Positions 43,732 to 56,809 of a stretch of DNA of 64,000 bases are shown here, one piece after another; the stretch's first letter is position 1; every line of letters begins with the position of its first letter. Source of the stretch: Metellina segmentata (taxonomy: Eukaryota; Arthropoda; Arachnida; Araneae; Tetragnathidae); the NCBI GenBank assembly GCA_947359465.1, contig OX375878.1, positions 81,633,627-81,697,626 on the forward strand, given 5' to 3'. A model generated the notes under the pieces. The model had not been told where the DNA came from and did not search any database. It saw nothing but the letters and a program-made list of their open reading frames with translations. Both the position numbers and the translations under genes were made by a program.

Positions 43732-43884
43732 CAGGGCTCGAAATACCCGGGTGCACAGGTGCACTGTGCACATGAAAATAAAATTGTGCACCTAATTTTT
43801 TCCAGCTAGGCACACCTGTGCACCTAATTTAAAAACTTAGGTGCACAAGGTGCACCTGTATTAAAAAATGTATTTCGAGGCCTG
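43732..43884. mobile_element. 153-bp hAT MITE with perfect 8-bp target duplication
   Basis: GGTTAGAG flanks both sides (43724-43731 and 43885-43892). Ends are CAGGGCTCGAAATAC and, inverted, CAGGCCTCGAAATAC. The interior is crowded with GTGCAC palindromes (GGTGCACAGGTGCACTGTG). The duplication length and CAGG ends place it in the hAT superfamily. Confidence 0.9.
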
Positions 43885-43936
43885 GGTTAGAGAAGTCTTT
43901 TGGATTTTCTTGTAGTTTTTAGGAAATATTATTACT

Positions 43937-46116
43937 ATGTTTGATTTTGATAGTAAAAGAGATTTTAATATTCCTGAACTTTCGAAATGTGACGTGGGAG
44001 ATATGTTGCTAGAAAACTGCCATAAAATCCATTATGTAAAAGAAACCGGATTAAAAGAACTTTCCGAACTTACAGATAAAGCCAGAGAATTGTTGTATTT
44101 GAAATTAGGAAGTTTGAAAACATTTGTCTTCACCATGAGAAAGTGTATTTACTGAAGTATACTTACTTATTCCGACGAACTTGTTGTAATCCTTTTAAAA
44201 GTCACAAACGTGCCGCGAAAAAGTCCCTGCGAATAATAACACTAGATATTGCCAAGAAATCAGCTGGGTTGCTCTCTCCAGGTCTCACATGTGAAATTGG
44301 TGTTACAAATTTTATTACAGAAGAGGATGCAACAGATTTTGATTTAAAACGGAAGCTTTAGAGAAACAGTACGAGAAACTCAATAACAGCCTACAGAACA
44401 TGGGAAATTCACCTGTTAAAAAGGTTCGTAAACTCAGCATGACTCAAAGAAAACATTATTTCAGAAGAAAATTACAGAAATTTGTTTGAATTGCTAAATT
44501 AAATTTGGGAACTGTTTTGCAAGTAAACCTCAATAAAATTAATAGTACACATGCGACTGAAAAAGTAAGGAAGATTTTTTATTGTTTAATAGAACAGCTG
44601 AAAGCAAAGGTTGCTGAAACAACATCCCCTGCAGAAAAAATTCTAATTCTAACTCTTGTTCCAAAGAGCTGGAGTCTGGAAAAAATAAGGACAGAATTTT
44701 CTACCACATTGTATTTAGCAAGGAAAACCTGCTAAGAGACAAGGCAAAAAAAATTAATGATAATATTATTGCAATAGTTATAAACTTTTACGAGTCTGAT
44801 GACATAAGTCGGCTATGTCCAGGAAAAAAAGACTATGTTGATGTAAACACAGATGAAGGTAAAGTCCCAAAACAAAAAAGATTGATTCTTTGTAACTTAA
44901 AATAAGGATACCAGCAGTTTAAGGAACAGCATGGGAGTGCAAAGATTGGTTTCAGTAAATTCGCTGAATTAAGACCCAAACATTGTGTACTAGCTGGAAG
45001 TAATGGTACACATTCCGTGTGTGTGTGTGTGTGTTCACCATACATCAAAATATGAAACTGATGTTACACGCTATTAAACCTCATTATTCTTTGCTAGAGC
45101 TAATGAAATTATATGTTTGTAACATTGAAAAGGAAAAATGTATGTTCGGAGAATGTGATAAGTGTCCAAAAGATCAATTTCGTGCTCAAATAGAAAAGTT
45201 TGAGGTTTTCCAAAATTTAGAAGAAATTATTTACAAGCGTTGGATTTCGAACGACAGATCTACTCTAATCACACAAGTCCAGTCAACAGAAGAATTTCTT
45301 GACTCACTTGTTGAGAGTATGTCTGGATTGACAAAACATCATTTCATTGCTAAATCGCAGTCCAAATTTTTGGAGGAAAAGAAATTGACTGTTTCTTAGG
45401 AGGAGTGCATTGTACTCCTCGATTTTTCAGAAAATTATTCATTTATTGTTCAGGATGCAATTCAAGGATTCCATTGGGAAACTACTCAAGCTACACTGCA
45501 CCCATTTGTACTTTATGGGAAGGATAACGAAAACAGGTTTCAAATCCTTTCAATGTGTGTTATTAGTGACCATACTAGACATGACACAATGAGTGTATTT
45601 GCATTTCAGACTGCCTTAATCCCTTTTATAAAAGAAAGGTTTCTTTCTGTGAAGAAACTTAGCTATTTCAGCGATATGTGTTCAGCACAGTATAAAAACC
45701 GGAAAAACTTTTCCAACATTTGCCATCATGAATCCGATTTTTAATTGAAGGCAGAGTGGCACTTTTTCGCAACAAGTCATGGCAAAAGCCCATGCGATGG
45801 AATCGGTGGAACTATGAAACGGTTAGCCGCAAGTTTACAGAAATCATACAACAATCAGATTTTAAATGCAAAACAACTATTTTCCTTCTGTACTTCAACC
45901 ATTTCAAACATCAAATTCTTTTATGTGCCTTCAACTGATGTTATTCAAATTGAGTCTTATCTTCAACAAAGGTATAATGAAGTGACCGCAACCATTACGG
46001 GAACTCGTAACTGTCATTGCTACATTCCTATTCCAAATTGTACGACACTAATTCGAGTGTCATATTTATCGCAATCGCCAGGAAAAGAAGTAAAGAGTTT
46101 AAAAAGAATTCAGTAG
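43937..46116 (+). pseudogene. Decayed transposase-like gene of an unnamed family
   Basis: Consecutive plus-strand frames, broken by shifts and stops, read as one protein. It opens with MFDFDSKRDFNIPELSKCDV, then a Cys/His block with TCCNPFKSHKR, the part DIAKKSAGLLSPGLTCE, and CNIEKEKCMFGECDKCPKDQ. It goes on with ISDHTRHDTMSV, YFSDMCSAQYKNRKNFSNIC, AEWHFFATSHGKSPCDGIGG and TITGTRNCHCYIP. I recall the series FSDGxxAQYKNRKN / AEWHFFATSHGKGPCDGxGG from repetitive proteins of arthropods and cnidarians. The Asp-containing blocks look like an RNase H-fold nuclease, but I cannot give a superfamily. At least five breaks (for example near 44110, 44361, 44735, 45399, 45600) make it dead. Terminal repeats were not found. 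Confidence 0.7.
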
Positions 46117-47094
46117 CACAAAAAAATCACGTTTCAATAATAGAAGAAGCAAAGTTTAACTTGTGAGTTTTACCACATCGTGAATTTGAAAAGGTAATTA
46201 GTTAAAATTCATAATTTCTATGATACTACGTTGAAATTTGTAAGCTTGTTTTGACACTCATTTTTTCTGCTTTTATAATTCACCCTTAAAGTTAAGCATG
46301 ATTTGGTATTTCTTTGTTGAATTAGGGTTTCATTATCTATATTTTATTTCACTGTTATCATTGAAGTTCTCGTAACATGCATAGAGTGGGAAGCAAATGT
46401 TGTGATTTTGTTTTTATTATTGTTGCTTTAGGACTGAGATTACAATCCTGATTTTTTTTCTACAAGTAATATACATATTAAACTGTATTCCTGTGAAATG
46501 TCGGTTTTGTAAAAGCTGTCCTTCATTTGATTTCTTATGCCTATTTAGAGTAGAAAATTATCATTTTGTACTTTTCGTTAGCTATTTTGTAGATGAAAGA
46601 ATTAAAATACGACTTCCAAACTCTATCAGCATCAGCTCTATGCTAATATTATCATATCTAGCATTGTAACTGGCATGGATTTAAAGTATGTCGTAAAATT
46701 TCTTTAGCCCATAGAAATGTTTTTAATTCCGTCAAAAATGACAATTTTCCATTTTTCGCAACTAAATTTTGGATTAAATATGATGCTTAAAAAGGTTGTT
46801 GCCACAGTGAAAAAAAGAACATTTTGTACAGATTATAAAAATGTAAAACATGTTTGTCTACGTTAAGTAGTTTTTGAGAAACAGAACTTCAAACATGCAA
46901 CATTAAGCGAACTCGCAACTGTTCTTCAAAGTTGGAAGTCCTAAAAATGCCTCCAATTTCGAATATATTTAATTTTGAACCTAATTCTTTTGGATATCGT
47001 TATTTATGCATAAACTAAACCCCTGTACCAAATTTCATGAAAATCCATTTCCATACGGCCACGGGTTTTTCCTGATTTTTGCTCATTTCAAATG
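46117..47094. other. Non-coding, nothing recognised
   Basis: AT-rich, possibly including the 3' part of the decayed element, but without a readable end. Confidence 0.45.
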
Positions 47095-47366
47095 GAATGA
47101 CCCACTAGTAACCAGAGGGTTCCGAGTCAGAATTTAATCAAAGACCGTCGTGTACATAGGGGCTGGTGCACTTTAAATCTGCCGGTGCCTCAAATGTGGA
47201 AGTTTGGTGAGTGGAGTGCCACCTCGTCATCTGACCGTGGTTCAAAATTACATGTTGCTGACCTCGAATCTTTCCCTTCCGGGGGGTGATCCAGACCGTC
47301 GCCAACAACCCCTTTGTGTTGCCCCAGTGCGGCGTTAATTAACTACTTATCTACTTACCTTAACAC
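47095..47366 (+). mobile_element. SINE, family B
   Basis: Decayed head CAGAGGGTTCCGAGTCAGAA, then ACCGTCGTGTACATAGGGGC, TCGTCATCTGACCGTGG, TTTCCCTTCCGGGG, GTGCGGCGTTAATTAACTAC and a tail of CTTA/CTACTTACC units. Confidence 0.9.
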
Positions 47367-48500
47367 TTTTAGGGGTGTTTGATGTCCCACCGTTTTGAAA
47401 TAGTTAAAACTAGATACACAAATTCTACTTATATTAAAAACAATAACAGACGAATAAGCTGGAATAGGACGAAAATTCTCATTGAAAGTATATCCTATTT
47501 TTATGGATATAAATTGTTATTGACCAAGATACGAATTAAATTAGTTGTATCAATAAATTTCAATTAATTCAAAGTCAAAAATTGAGTTTGATAAATTTAA
47601 AAAGAATATCAGCTAGGAATAACAAGAGATTTCCATTTAGAAATTTGTTTTAGTGTATTACTAAATTCATTTTTTAGAAACAGTGCTTGGCACGTGGCTT
47701 AATAGAATAGTTGTGCTTAAAACACGTGAATACAGACATTTGAAAACTGAAGTAAAGTACAAAACAAGGTATAAAACCAAAGTTAAAAAAAAACTAACGC
47801 ACCACTAATTAAACAGCGCTTACAGCCACAAGGAATAAAAAGAGAGATATAAAGCATTTACTACTCCGAAAATTCCGAGAAAACATTGGAAAGAAAACGA
47901 ATATGAATGGAAATAATGTGATCGCTCTTTCTTTTTCCAAGTCCAGGACCTTTTAAGTGAAAAATATTTTGAGTGGGAGGTTCAATAATATATACCCGAG
48001 ATAACTCCAAATACTCAAATTTCAGAGACAAAAAGTTTAAATGTATTTACAAGTTTTTCAAACAGAAAAATAACATGAAAAAAAAAAAAACAATTATAAG
48101 CAAACATTTGCAGCATACTACAGCAACTATGACGTAAAACCAAAATAATGCAGGAAAACTGGTAAAAAAGAGACATCACAAAACTGATAATTCCAAAAAT
48201 CAAAAGAAACATAAGAAGGTAATCTCTTTTAGGATATGCGAGGAGAGACTTTTACTTCTATATGTTTTTATTTCTTTTGAATTCTAAATATTATCAGAGG
48301 AGGTTGGTAAGGTAAGTTAATTTTAATTAACGTCGCACTAGAGCAACACAACTATATTATCAGAAGAAAAGGAAGATTGAAGAGTAAAAAATATATTCGA
48401 TTTGTATTAGAACATACAAAAGGTACGGCTATAGAGTTCTGGTATAAGAGAAATAAACTCTACAAATAACATAATTTTAAATCTCAGCAGATAGAAAATA
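47367..48500. other. Non-coding, with a short SINE remnant
   Basis: TTAATTAACGTCGCACTAGAGCAACACAAC at 48324-48353 (quoted only in part: AACGTCGCACTAGAGC) is an antisense SINE end. No gene seen. Confidence 0.5.
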
Positions 48501-48733
48501 TCTACTATTATAAAAGGAGGTGTTTGTCCCAATGTACGCTGTGATGATAATGTCCCAATGTCTATGTAATCTGTGATGGCGGTTATACAATAGGCTACGA
48601 TTTCTCATTTGGTTTGCGAAGGAAATTAAATAAGAATTCGTAGCAATCCCCGGGGGTTAGCGAGCTGTGATCACACCTGTCCCTACGAAAAGAACTGTCA
48701 CGGGAAACGCCGTGCTGCCCACGCAGTGGACAT
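48501..48733 (+). mobile_element. Short copy of the Helitron-like family
   Basis: A|TC start TCTACTATTATAAAAGGAGG at 48501. The end has CGGGAAACGCCGTGCTGCC and CCACGCAGTGGACATT. It holds one partial unit of the 51-bp repeat type (TGGCGGTTATACAATAGGCT) and the word CAATCCCCGGGGGTTAGCG shared with the Helitron-like tail near 1672. Confidence 0.7.
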
Positions 48734-50081
48734 TAACTTATATTTTGACGAAATATATATGAATTATGCTAAAAAGTTTCATAAGACTGAAAAAATTATT
48801 AGAAGTATGCAAATATATCAATGTTAACACGTTGAATAGAGTATGAAATGTGCAAACGAAATTGTCAATTAAAATAAAATAAAGGAATGAGAATAAACAT
48901 CCTATGCTGTAAATAGTTTTAATCATTTTTTAAATTTGGAGATATGAAAAGTACATATCAATGCTTCTATTTATTATGAATAGATTTAAATTATCAAATA
49001 TTTTGTGAAGACATGGCCATTAGTAGATATAAACAATTAAGAAACTTTATCGCAGATACACTTCGAGAATCTGTTTCAGTGTATTGTATTCTGATTTGCA
49101 AAAGTTTTTGAACAAAGTCTATTAGGATATACAAAAGAAATAAAGCAGTTGAAAGCATATACAAGAAACATCTAAATTTTATTAAGAAACCGACAACATT
49201 TGTTTTCACTCCTCTGTACTTACAGTTAAGTTACTTAAAATGAATGTAGATAATCAAGTATATCTATGCCTTTTCGCATAAAATATATAATATTTTCTAA
49301 TATTATCACTTTAGTAATCAAAGTAATATTTTCACTTCAAATTAAACATTGTTATTTGCAATGCCTACGAATTAGATTGAGAGCCTCGTTTCAGAAATAT
49401 ATAATATTTAGATAAAATTCCAACGTTATCCTTTTCAGAACTGCAAATGTCTTCATAGTTCTCGATTCAATGTTTCAGATTATTTCGGGAGACTTTATAA
49501 ATATTTTATTTAATTTTCCTTTGTCGAGGACCCATATGTTTAATTCACACTTCAATGACTTTATTTCACTTTATATCTTAATATACAGAACTATCCAATT
49601 TGTTGTTTCTTGTAGCTTCAATTTGATATAGTTAGTTAGGCTCCTTTAATCATAAACATTACAATGCAATTGGTGTAGATAAGTTTTAAAATCTTGTTTC
49701 AAGATCACTACATATGCGTTTAATTTCATAGATTTGTTTCTTGCACTATTCTCTGTGTCTAGTTTATTCTACGCCTAAACCTTTAGAAGTGTAGGAGATT
49801 TATATCTCATAATTTCAAAGAATGTAATGTCCGGAAAAGAAAAAGATTTAAAAACCTAGTATTTCGGACAGCTAAAGTGGTGAAGAGATGGATGAAGAAA
49901 TATTTTTTCCCGTTTTTATGGAGGGGAAAGACATCGAGTCGTTAGACGTTTTTGGAATTTGTTCAAAATCTTTATTACAGAGTCGTCTACATCACTTTCA
50001 GGAAGTTACACTCCCATTTGTATCACAACTTCCATAGCAAATTGTAGAATATATCTCTAGGATACAGAAAAACTATTATTA
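48734..50081. other. Non-coding, nothing recognised
   Basis: Short antisense frames (62-71 codons) lack motifs. Confidence 0.45.
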
Positions 50082-50083
50082 TA

Positions 50084-50140
50084 CAGTAAAGCCTCGAAAA
50101 TCCGGCATTGAACGGACATGACAAGCGCCGGATTCATATA
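50084..50140 (+). mobile_element. Possible pogo/Tigger-type terminus
   Basis: TA followed by CAGTAAAGCCTCGAAAATCC and GGCATTGAACGGAC resembles the terminal repeats of pogo/Tigger elements (CAGT...CTCGATTATCCGG). The partner end was not found. Confidence 0.4.
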
Positions 50141-50321
50141 TTAAATTGCGTAAAAGGAGTTACGTTTACAAGGCACAGGTCACTTTATCTAAAATTTGCG
50201 CGTTTATGCCTAATAAATATGAAAAAAAAAAACTCTGAAAAGTATGTTGAAGAGGGTATTTATCAGTATGATAAAGCCCAGCCACCTATAGCTCACTTCT
50301 CTCAAGTGTGCCTCTGAAGTG

Positions 50322-50381
50322 TTGAAAACTCCTTGGCCAGTGAGATTCCCAGATCTATCCCCATTTGACTTTGTTGAACGA
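50322..50381 (+). pseudogene. Mariner/Tc1 transposase fragment
   Basis: A short stretch reads TPWPVRFPDLSPFDFV, like the WPARSPDLxPxDF motif near the last catalytic residue. It is a small relic within a frame of no further similarity. Confidence 0.6.
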
Positions 50382-50639
50382 ACTAGAACTGATGTGTTCA
50401 ACGTGGTATGGCCATTAGTAGTCGTTTCACATGAAATTCCCAATAAAAAGCGAGGAAAAACTGAAAAGAAATGGTTTTTCTTCTTAAAATATCCCCATCT
50501 AGATATGTCTGGGATATTCTATTCCTCTTGATTGCGTTATCCCGTGAAATTAGGGATCTGTAGCAGTAACAGAATATTCTCAAGCTATTTTAAGCTTTAG
50601 GATAATTTGCTGTTAGATGCAATAATGACTTTTACCTCA

Positions 50640-50772
50640 TGCTAAGTCTCCACCAAAGCCAGAAATTACATGGTGTGGTCCTCGAATCTTTCTCTACGTG
50701 TTGGATCCCGAAACATTGCAAATAGAGGGTGGGATTTCTCCAGTGTGACGTTAATTTACTATCTACCTATCA
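50640..50772 (+). mobile_element. SINE 3' fragment, family B
   Basis: AAATTACATGGTGTGGTCCTCGAATC, TTGGATCCCGAAACATTGC and CCAGTGTGACGTTAATTTAC followed by CTATCTACCTATC match the SINE end; the first phrase is given shortened as ACATGGTGTGGTCCTCGAAT. Confidence 0.8.
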
Positions 50773-51424
50773 TTTAAGCCGGCATATATAGCTCTAAAGG
50801 GTTGCCTACATCAATCTTCTAACGAAATCGACAGAGCATATAGGCGGAGTCGCTGTCATAAGATCTCGGAAAGGTGTCACGTGGATTTACGAATTGACAT
50901 GAGCCGATTGGTTATCAAAGAGCAGACTAATGTTTTCACACACTGGATAGTACCTCAAACTAATAAAAAATTTCTCCCACGTTGGGATTCAAGTTTTGTC
51001 CAAGAAGCAAATTACATAACTTCAAATCAAGTGATTTGCTGGAACAGCATGAAGCTGAGCGCACATACTCTAGAAGGTCGATGGTTACAAATTTATGACC
51101 TTTTTGATACAATTTTACAACAATAAAGTTCTCAAGATTTTATGTTGCGATTATATTTCTATGTCTCTTCATGTGCATCTTCCAGCTATGCTTCATTCCG
51201 ATCGAATAATGGTTTCGGTGTGCTTCAACGTTTTTGGCACATAATGTATCTCAATTTTTTATCTTTATACAAAAATGGAAAATCTTATTGCGTATGAAAA
51301 AAAAATTATCGACGAACTGATTCTCATCTTTGGTGTAACCAACACGTTTAAAATCACGTTACCCAACTACATTCTCGGCAGCTGAACTATAACTTCTACT
51401 CACTGGGGTGAGTTCACTTGCATA
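50773..51424. other. Non-coding, nothing recognised
   Basis: An 81-codon frame (50881-51126) lacks motifs. Confidence 0.4.
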
Positions 51425-52630
51425 CATCTACTATATTGAGCTTTACATCTACTACATTCAGTTTTACATATACTATATTCAGTCTACGTTCAGTCTTAAA
51501 AATTCTATATTCAGTCCACATACAGTCTTATTGATTCTGTATTCATTCTACATTAAGTATTACGTCTAATATATTCAATCTACATACAGTTTTATAGATT
51601 CTGTATTTATTCTACATTAAGTATTACGTCTAATATATTCAATCTACATACAGTCTTATAGATTCTGTATTCATTCTACATTAAGTATTACGTCTAATAT
51701 ATTCAATCTACATTTAGTCTTACATATATTACATTTAGTCTTACATCTACTACATTTAATCTTATATCTACTATATTCAAACTACATTCAGACTGGTATC
51801 TACTACTTTCACCCTTACTTCTACTATACTCAGTCTGTATTCAGTCTTACATCTACTGCATTCAGTCTAACATCTACTGCAATTAGTCTTGCATCTACTA
51901 CATTTAATATTAGATCTGCTACATTCATCCTTACATCTACTACATTTAGTCTTTATTCTACTACATTCCGTCTAACATCTACTACATTTAGTCTTACATC
52001 TAATACTTTCAGGCTACATTCAGCCTTACATCTACTAAATTCAGTCTTAAATCCACTACATTGAGTTTTAGATCTACTACATTCAGTCTAACATTTACAA
52101 CATTTGGTCTTAGATCTACTACATTCAGTCTTAGATCTACTACTTTCAGTTTTTCATCTACTGCTTTCAGCCTTACATGTACTGTACTCAGTCTACATTC
52201 AGTCTTACATCTACTACATTCAGTCTTACATCTGCTACATTCAGTCTAACAAATACTACATTTAGTCTTACATCTACTACATTCAGTCTTACATCTACTA
52301 CTTCCAGCCTACATTCAGCCTTGCATCTACTATACTCAGTCTACGTTCAGTCTTACATCTACTGCATTCAGTCTAACATCTACTAAATTTAGTCTTACAT
52401 CTACTACATTCAGCCTTACATCTACTATACTCAGTCTTACATCTACTACTTTCTGTCTTATATCTACTATACTCAGTCTGTATTAAGTTTTACATTTACT
52501 ACATTCAGTCTAACATCTACTACATATAGTCTTACATTTACTACATTCAGTTTTACATCTACTACTTTCAGCCTGCATTCAGCAATACTTCTACTACATT
52601 CAGTATCGATTCGTCCTCCCCTTACATCTA
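51425..52630. repeat. 21-bp minisatellite, about 1.2 kb
   Basis: The unit TCTACTACATTCAGTCTTAC plus A repeats with substitutions, and with occasional shorter insertions (CAGTCTACATTCAGTC). The left third is more diverged. Frames reading STTFSLT or similar across it are artefacts of the 21-bp period. Confidence 0.93.
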
Positions 52631-54420
52631 CTATATAAGTTCATTACATACTTTACATTATTCACTCTTATGCATGATACACGATAACCGACATTGACCA
52701 ATAGAATATTTCACGGGCTTCTTTCAATCAATGGTTGTTTTACAATTATACGCGATATGGGGTAACAGTAATGCTACAACTACAGTGAAAACTCGTGACG
52801 TCTCAGAGGGTTAGGAGCCTCTCTAGAAAGATTAAAAAAAAAATTCGTTCCACTTTTAAGATAAGGTAGAGCCATTAATATTTGGTTTTTCCCTGCTCCC
52901 AGAAAAATCGACGCACACCACCATGAACATCTGTAAAATTACCTTCTTAATTTTCCAACTTTCGAGCTCAAAATTGTCTATCTCACATTAGACCCCCCCC
53001 AGCTGCCATGCATTCGAGCTCTAATATGGAAATACTCGTCCAGCGCCTAATTGTGTTACCTCCAACTTTCACGCAAATTTCATGCTGCCGTAAGATAAAT
53101 TGTTGTATCCGTAATGAATTATGGGAACGTTTCTCAGCTTGTAGACTTACGTCAGAGTAACATTAATTTCTATATTTTTTATGCTGGTTGACTTGAATGC
53201 CTACCGTACATTCTCTCGTAAGGCTATTAAATATGTCTTTAAAGTAAGAATTTATTCCTCGTGTTCCTGGGGCTTCCTTTGTTAATTTTTGAACATTATT
53301 CAGAGAACCGAAGGAAATCTGTTCCCTCTACCACTATCATTAATTAAGTTGTCTGAAATTTATCGATTCCATTCCGTATTCCGAGTTTGATGCGCCGTTT
53401 TGGGCTGAGGAAAATTAAATATACTTAAGTTATTGATATAAAGCAATGGGAGTTATTTTGAGGCGATGAAGTGTGCGGAATGCTTTGAAAAATATTTAAG
53501 CAGTGTATACAAAACGAAGGAAGAGAATATTTAGTTTCCGAGAATTGAGACAGTGTGCACATTCAGGAGCAAAATTTCGTAAAATTTATCTCAAACAAAT
53601 ATTTATCTTATTTCTGTTCATTTGAATGTAAAATGAGGTATTAAATTTTCTTACTTGTGTTAATAAATGAATATAATACTGTATCGATATGTTTAAATAG
53701 AATTAATGTTTGCATGTACAAAAAATATGCTTTGATGTTGGTGAGTATAAAACACTGTTTACAAGAATAATCTCAAAACTAGTTTAAAGCTTAGGATCGA
53801 TGGAGTGCATTGATAAGTAAACTGTTTCAAAATAACCTCGTACAGGTATTTTTCCAATAAGTGAAAGCCTTTGTGTATAGATGTGAAAGAAATATTTTTA
53901 ACTTCCAATTTTAAATTTCATCCAAAGTTTTATAAAGAAACTAGGAGGATTCAACCCGTGAAGATTATCAATATTTCCTGTCTTTACACTAGCGCCTTTA
54001 GTATCAAAACATTTGATAAATATTGTCATAAACAGTATTGATTTCAGAAATTTAGTTCAATACGTTTAGAAGGAAACTCATCAGTAAAACATACAACTTT
54101 ACCATTTTCATCAAATATTCCGAAAACAGAATGCCCGAACTCTATGCAAAACGTATAGAGGGAACGTTATTCTATTATTTGCCTTGGAAATAACATTTTA
54201 ATAACTTCTAATAACGCACTGCGGATACAAAAGAATAATCAGCTTTCATTTTCCTATAACTTGCAAACCTGATCCACTCTGACATTTGGGTTTTCTGTCA
54301 CCTAAAGAACTTTGTGATTACAAGATACATCTCAAACTTGAAGGAATTGAATGTAACTAAAACGTACTCTATTACACAGCATCCCGACAGAAATACTCAG
54401 ATCTGTTGTTGAATATGCCA
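52631..54420. other. Non-coding, nothing recognised
   Basis: AT-rich DNA, a C9 run at 52987-52996, no gene or element end recognised. Confidence 0.45.
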
Positions 54421-54972
54421 TTTTCCGATTTCAGCTCAGCAAAAAATGAAGGACAGCATATTGAACATCTCATGCGTAATTAGCAAGAGCTGTATTAATG
54501 TCTTTTTTTACTGCTCTTCACTATAATTAAGCGCCATTTGTTGCCATTTGCCATTGTATTGAAACGTCATTTCAGTTCATAGCACAGAAAGAAGAACAGC
54601 ACTTTGAACGTCTCATGCCTTTCTCATAAGTGTTTTTGACGTATTATAATTCTTTTAACAGTAAGAAAGCGCAATTTGTTACTCATTGCCATTGTTATAA
54701 AATACCATTTCGGCTCATAGCACAGAACAGCATATTGAACACCTAATGCATAACTCAACTGGTATGTGGTTTTGACTTATTGTATTGCTCCTTACACTAA
54801 TAAGGAACCATTTTCAATTGCGCCATTTAGCACTGTAATCAAGCGCTATTTCCGATAATAGCACAAAACGAGAGACAGCATATTGAATTCTTCATTGGTA
54901 ACTTGTATGTCTTTTTGAGTAATTGTATTTCTCATCATTGTAAAAAGGTGCAATCTATTCCACTAGCGGTCC
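54421..54972. repeat. Degenerate ~143-bp tandem repeat, four units
   Basis: Units start near 54425, 54570, 54710 and 54850. Each carries ATTTCNGCTCATAGCACAGA, CAGCATATTGAAC, TTTTTGA-TTATTGTA and a GCGCCATTTG-like block. Divergence is considerable. Confidence 0.8.
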
Positions 54973-56440
54973 ATTTGTGATCTCTCATAGCTTTATATTT
55001 TATAAAAAAATCCTTTTGCGTTAAGAGTATTCATACAAATTTTTAAATCACTCTGATCAATAGTTCCTACCACGATACCTTTGAAATGCGAACTTTAATT
55101 ATGGTTACCCTGTTTCAATTTTGTGTCGCTCTTCAATATGTACGAGTTTTGTTCTGATATTTATATTTTTAAGTATTCAATTCACTCCTAACACGATAAC
55201 TGTCATTTATTTACTAATATTAAAGCACAAATGATACCGCACAAATATTTCGATAGGTAATAAACATACCGTTTTCAAAGAAGCACAATATTTCAGTACA
55301 TATAACAGATTGTTGTAGAACACAACACATACTAGTCCGAATAATTTTAATTTTTGTAACTATTTTGCAGCTTACGATTTGAAATATTTAATTTCCTACT
55401 CACCTTCATAATTAAATGTCTAACGATGCAGACATAAAAGAGCAAGATTCAGATTCATCGCAACCTTATACTATAAAAATCCGTATATACACTTAAGGCA
55501 TAATAACATGTTTCGAATGTAATTTCGTTAATTACTCATTGGAAACAAACGTAAGTAATTAAAATGCCAACAATATTCACGCAACATCGAAATTTAAGTT
55601 TCTCTTTAACACTTCTAATAATGTATAGTTTAAAACCGTTGTCAAACTAGTAAATATAGAAAGGATAAAAATGACCCGTGTGAAATTCATTAGCATTGCC
55701 ATCAAATAAGTTTGTATACAACAAATTAAAATTCACCAGTAAATCAAAGTAAAATAAGCAGCATATATTTGAGTTCTAATACACTATATTTAAAACTTAA
55801 ATTAATGTTAAAACCCCATAAAGAGATCTAAAGCTCTATATGGTATCTAAGGTTTGAGCTACCCTTAGTGCTTTGATGTTGAACGCTAAAATATAAAAGT
55901 ACATCTCAGAGGATTTCCTTAGCAAGACGCAAGTTGATGAAAGATGCTGAAATTCTAATTAGAAGTTTGTTTAGTGGCAGGAGGTTCATATGCGCAAAGT
56001 TAAATCCCGTACTTTTATACAAGTTCAGGGCCACATTTCCTTTGGGTGTATACGGCTTCACGAACCCAAGGTACTCGAGTGATATTTTTACCCATGGGGG
56101 GGGGGGTTTACTGTCTTTGGCAAACACGGTGGTCGTGTTCCCGTGTTACCCAAGATATCATATGATTTCATCCAACTACTCTGATCCCAGATCCACATCT
56201 TTCCCTTTCACAACATTCCTTACTTGATTTGTCTTGTGCTTGTGCAGCTTATCGCCATATTTGGCCCTTATGCCATAAAACGCCAAAACAACCAACCAAA
56301 CATTCGTTATTTTATGCACATACCACCTTTGGTATGATAAATGATAAATTATATATGTCTATATTGTTGGCTAAGAGCAGATATTTTCAATCTTTTTCAT
56401 CCAGGGCACACATAAATAAATTATCACACACATATACACA
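54973..56440. other. Non-coding, with one long G run
   Basis: An eleven-base G run lies around 56096-56106. The overlapping frames at 55906-56227 show no motif I recognise. Confidence 0.45.
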
Positions 56441-56447
56441 CACAGAC

Positions 56448-56600
56448 TTCCTCGGATATCCAAAGGGCCGTTGTAGCCCGGTTGGAACAATAACGGATCA
56501 ACAACCCGAGGGGTGCAAATTCGAAACTGAATCCGCCGTTAGACCGTTGTTTACGTGGGGATAGGTTCACACCCAGGTACAGAATTATATTCGTGTTCTG
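56448..56600 (+). mobile_element. SINE-like head fragment
   Basis: GTAGCCCGGTTGGAACAATA, CAACCCGAGGGGTGCAAATTCGAAAC (box-B-like AAATTCGAAAC) and AGACCGTTGTTTACGTGGGG resemble the family B head and start of the body. Confidence 0.6.
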
Positions 56601-56809
56601 CAACACAACTCCAAGCAAATGCAATTTTTCTGCAGTCATTTTGTCCGAATTTTTAAAACTGCAGTAAAATCATAAACAGACGCACAACACAATTATTGGC
56701 TAAAAACGTATTACATATTTACAATAAAACAGAAGATGTGTTATTTATCAAGTGTGTGTGGTAATTTGGGGGTTGTAGGGAGGTTGTTCCGTAGCTAGAA
56801 AAGAAAAAA

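Noticed and set aside
52061..52386. Ser/Thr/Phe-rich repeat proteins
   Set aside because: They are translations of a 21-bp minisatellite.
55906..56227. Overlapping frames of 73 and 97 residues as genes
   Set aside because: No motif, no splice context, and a long G run within; not supportable.
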